Assembly (NCBI GenBank): GCA_964547995.1
Contig: CAZJRB010000085.1
Coordinates: 1-34,180, forward strand
Direction of reading: 5' to 3'
Source of the DNA: CAZJRB01 sp964547995
GTDB taxonomy: Bacteria; Planctomycetota; Planctomycetia; Pirellulales; Thermoguttaceae
Length of the DNA: 34,180 bases
Shown here: positions 33,229 to 34,180 of the stretch, piece by piece
Numbering within the stretch: position 1 is the first letter of the stretch
Layout: each line of letters opens with the position of its first letter
Translations under genes and position numbers: made by a program
Notes under the pieces: generated by a model
Told to the model about the DNA's origin: nothing
The model's database searches: none
The model's input: only the letters and a program-made list of their open reading frames with translations

Positions 33229-33402
33229 GCGTTTCTCAAGGCGGTCGGAGATCTCAAGCAGCGCAAACCGTTCGAGTTGTACGGCTACTGCCTGATGACA
33301 AACCACATTCACCTCTTGTTGCGGCCGCGAGGCGTCGTGTTTTCGGCATGGTCCGCCTGCTTTCGTTCAATGCGAAAGGGAGTCATCATTTACCGTAGAT
33401 AG
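33229..33402 (+). pseudogene. REP-associated transposase remnant (N-terminal part with HUH motif)
   Basis: The plus-strand frame reads AFLKAVGDLKQRKPFELYGY, then CLMTNHIHLLLRPRG, and then loses similarity before a stop at 33400-33402. The NHIHLLL segment carries the two metal-binding histidines of Y1/RAYT transposases, and FELYGYCLMTNH is family-typical. There is no start codon in a sensible place and no catalytic tyrosine, so this is a fragment. It is opposite in strand to the remnant at 32616-32807, so the two were not simply one gene cut by a deletion unless an inversion occurred. Confidence 0.75.
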
Positions 33403-33587
33403 TATAACATATCGTGGCCCGCCAAGATTACTTTTTGGCCTAAAAACGAAACTATTTTCTGGTATAATGCAACGGAGTAAAAGTGGGACCGAGCAACCGT
33501 GGAACGAATAATTTCAACGGAGCATGCGTTGAATGAGCCGCTTGCCGTATCCGGCGCTTGATACTGTATTGATACTGTATTGGGGTA
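33403..33587. other. AT-rich spacer with TATAAT and an 11-bp direct repeat
   Basis: Lower GC than the surroundings. GGTATAATGC near 33460 has a perfect -10 hexamer but no matching -35. TTGATACTGTA occurs twice in tandem at about 33558-33580, just before the FGE-like fragment. Confidence 0.4.
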
Positions 33588-34034
33588 TTGGGGGCTGACG
33601 TAAGAGAATTTGTGCCGGCTACGAAGAACCCCGATGATAAGACCGACCGTGGCCCCTATGGCGGCGTGCCCTACGAGTACCGCATCGGGAAGTACGAGGT
33701 GATGATTGCGGAGTGGGAGAAATCCGGGCTCGGCGACGGCGACGAGGCCGAGTGGAAAGAGGCGGTCGGCCCCGCCGCGCCGGTGGTGAATGTCACCCTG
33801 CACGAGGCCGCGCAGTTCGCCAACTGGATGACGAAGAAGTACGGCGGCGGCAACCCCTACTACAAGGTTGATGAAAGCGGAAAGATGTCCATTCCCACCG
33901 AGGACGGAAACCCGATTTCCCACTACGATTGGGCCGTCACCAAAGGCAAGGGCACAACCTACTTCATCCCCACCGAGGACGAGTGGTTCAAGGCGGCCTA
34001 CTACGACCCCGACAAGGGAGATCGCTTCGTGTGA
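33588..34034 (+). pseudogene. FGE-sulfatase (SUMF1-like) domain fragment
   Basis: The frame of 148 codons resembles part of a formylglycine-generating-enzyme-type domain: YGGVPYEYRIGKYEVMIAEW, PVVNVTLHEAAQFANWMTKK, then TTYFIPTEDEWFKAAYYDPD. In this family the last motif normally continues through several further blocks including the catalytic or structural C-terminal part, all missing here. There is no signal peptide or plausible N-terminus; the frame opens with TTG at 33588 in repeat-like DNA. From about 34010 the DNA changes to a different gene in another frame. The fragment is thus truncated on both sides, either by recombination or by assembly. A stand-alone function is unlikely. Confidence 0.7.
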
Positions 34035-34180
34035 AAAATACGACATCAGACCCGGATTGTATGCAAGTGTTTCGAGTACCGCGTGGTGGGGTGTCGACAA
34101 TCCCGGTGTCATCAAGTGGGGCGATAAGAAACAAGCCGACTACATCGCAGCTTGCGAGCTGATGATGACAGAGTTGTGGT
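34015..34180 (+). CDS. alpha-L-fucosidase-like (GH29) fragment, runs off the window
   Basis: In the +1 frame relative to the FGE-like fragment, the last 166 bp read REIASCEKYDIRPGLYASVS, then STAWWGVDNPGVI and KKQADYIAACELMMTELW, open to the window edge. The pattern -REIA--C-KY-IRPGLY-S- followed by Y----ELM-TEL resembles the catalytic barrel of GH29 alpha-L-fucosidases, where a similar KYGLKFG-YYS strand precedes a helix of this type. GH29 enzymes remove terminal fucose from glycans and are abundant in planctomycetes that feed on fucose-rich polysaccharides. The start of the gene is missing; the reading begins inside the domain. Confidence 0.55.

Overview
The window reads as a chromosomal piece of a planctomycete, probably of the Pirellulales type. 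The 16S rRNA 5' end carries the phylum-typical stretch around GTGGATTAGGCATGCAAGTCG. Two proteins begin with the planctomycete N-terminal module FDPYHxWL-IP--EQPPNHYRLL. Other typical content is GYF_2, LamG, ThuA and FGE-sulfatase-type domains, a GC-rich genome, and many dispersed palindromic repeats between genes.

Layout: (1) 1-1118, the 5' part of a 16S rRNA gene on the minus strand, with a boxA and a strong-looking promoter. (2) 1415-5679, a conserved housekeeping block rpmE-prfA-prmC-murA on the plus strand, spaced out by repeat elements. RF1, its methyltransferase PrmC and L31 serve translation; MurA starts peptidoglycan precursor synthesis. (3) 5680-9180, accessory genes: a lipoprotein inside an inverted-repeat-bounded segment, an HNH endonuclease, a small zinc-ribbon-like protein and a membrane-anchored staphylococcal-nuclease-like protein. 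(4) 9219-10756, a kinase-fold protein lacking its catalytic aspartates, convergent with a STAS-domain protein. (5) 10990-13216, a 3-isopropylmalate dehydrogenase and an AONS-family PLP enzyme, probably one operon. (6) 13227-14569, a REP-associated Y1 transposase (RAYT) embedded in its own REP palindromes. (7) 14612-24993, membrane, secreted and surface-type proteins (GYF_2 protein, ThuA-like protein, a 1398-residue LamG protein, two secreted unknowns), with a group II intron remnant lacking any reverse transcriptase. (8) 25527-31300, MITE-like repeats, a U32-like protein with four cysteines, an RpoD-type sigma factor and an HtrA-type protease. (9) 31301-34180, a lysine/glutamate/proline pentapeptide-repeat membrane protein, two dead RAYT fragments, and a junction where an FGE-sulfatase-type fragment runs straight into an alpha-L-fucosidase-like fragment.

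The most striking property is the density and layering of non-coding mobile repeats. At least seven palindrome or TIR families occupy nearly every intergenic gap, some nested inside one another, along with one apparently intact RAYT and three RAYT remnants. The best leads are the J-like/pseudokinase protein next to a STAS protein, the approximately 390-nt ORF-less group II intron derivative, the TIR-bounded lipoprotein cassette, the nested hairpin elements, and the chimeric right end, which could be an assembly join. All functions are inferred from reading the sequence; no database search was run.
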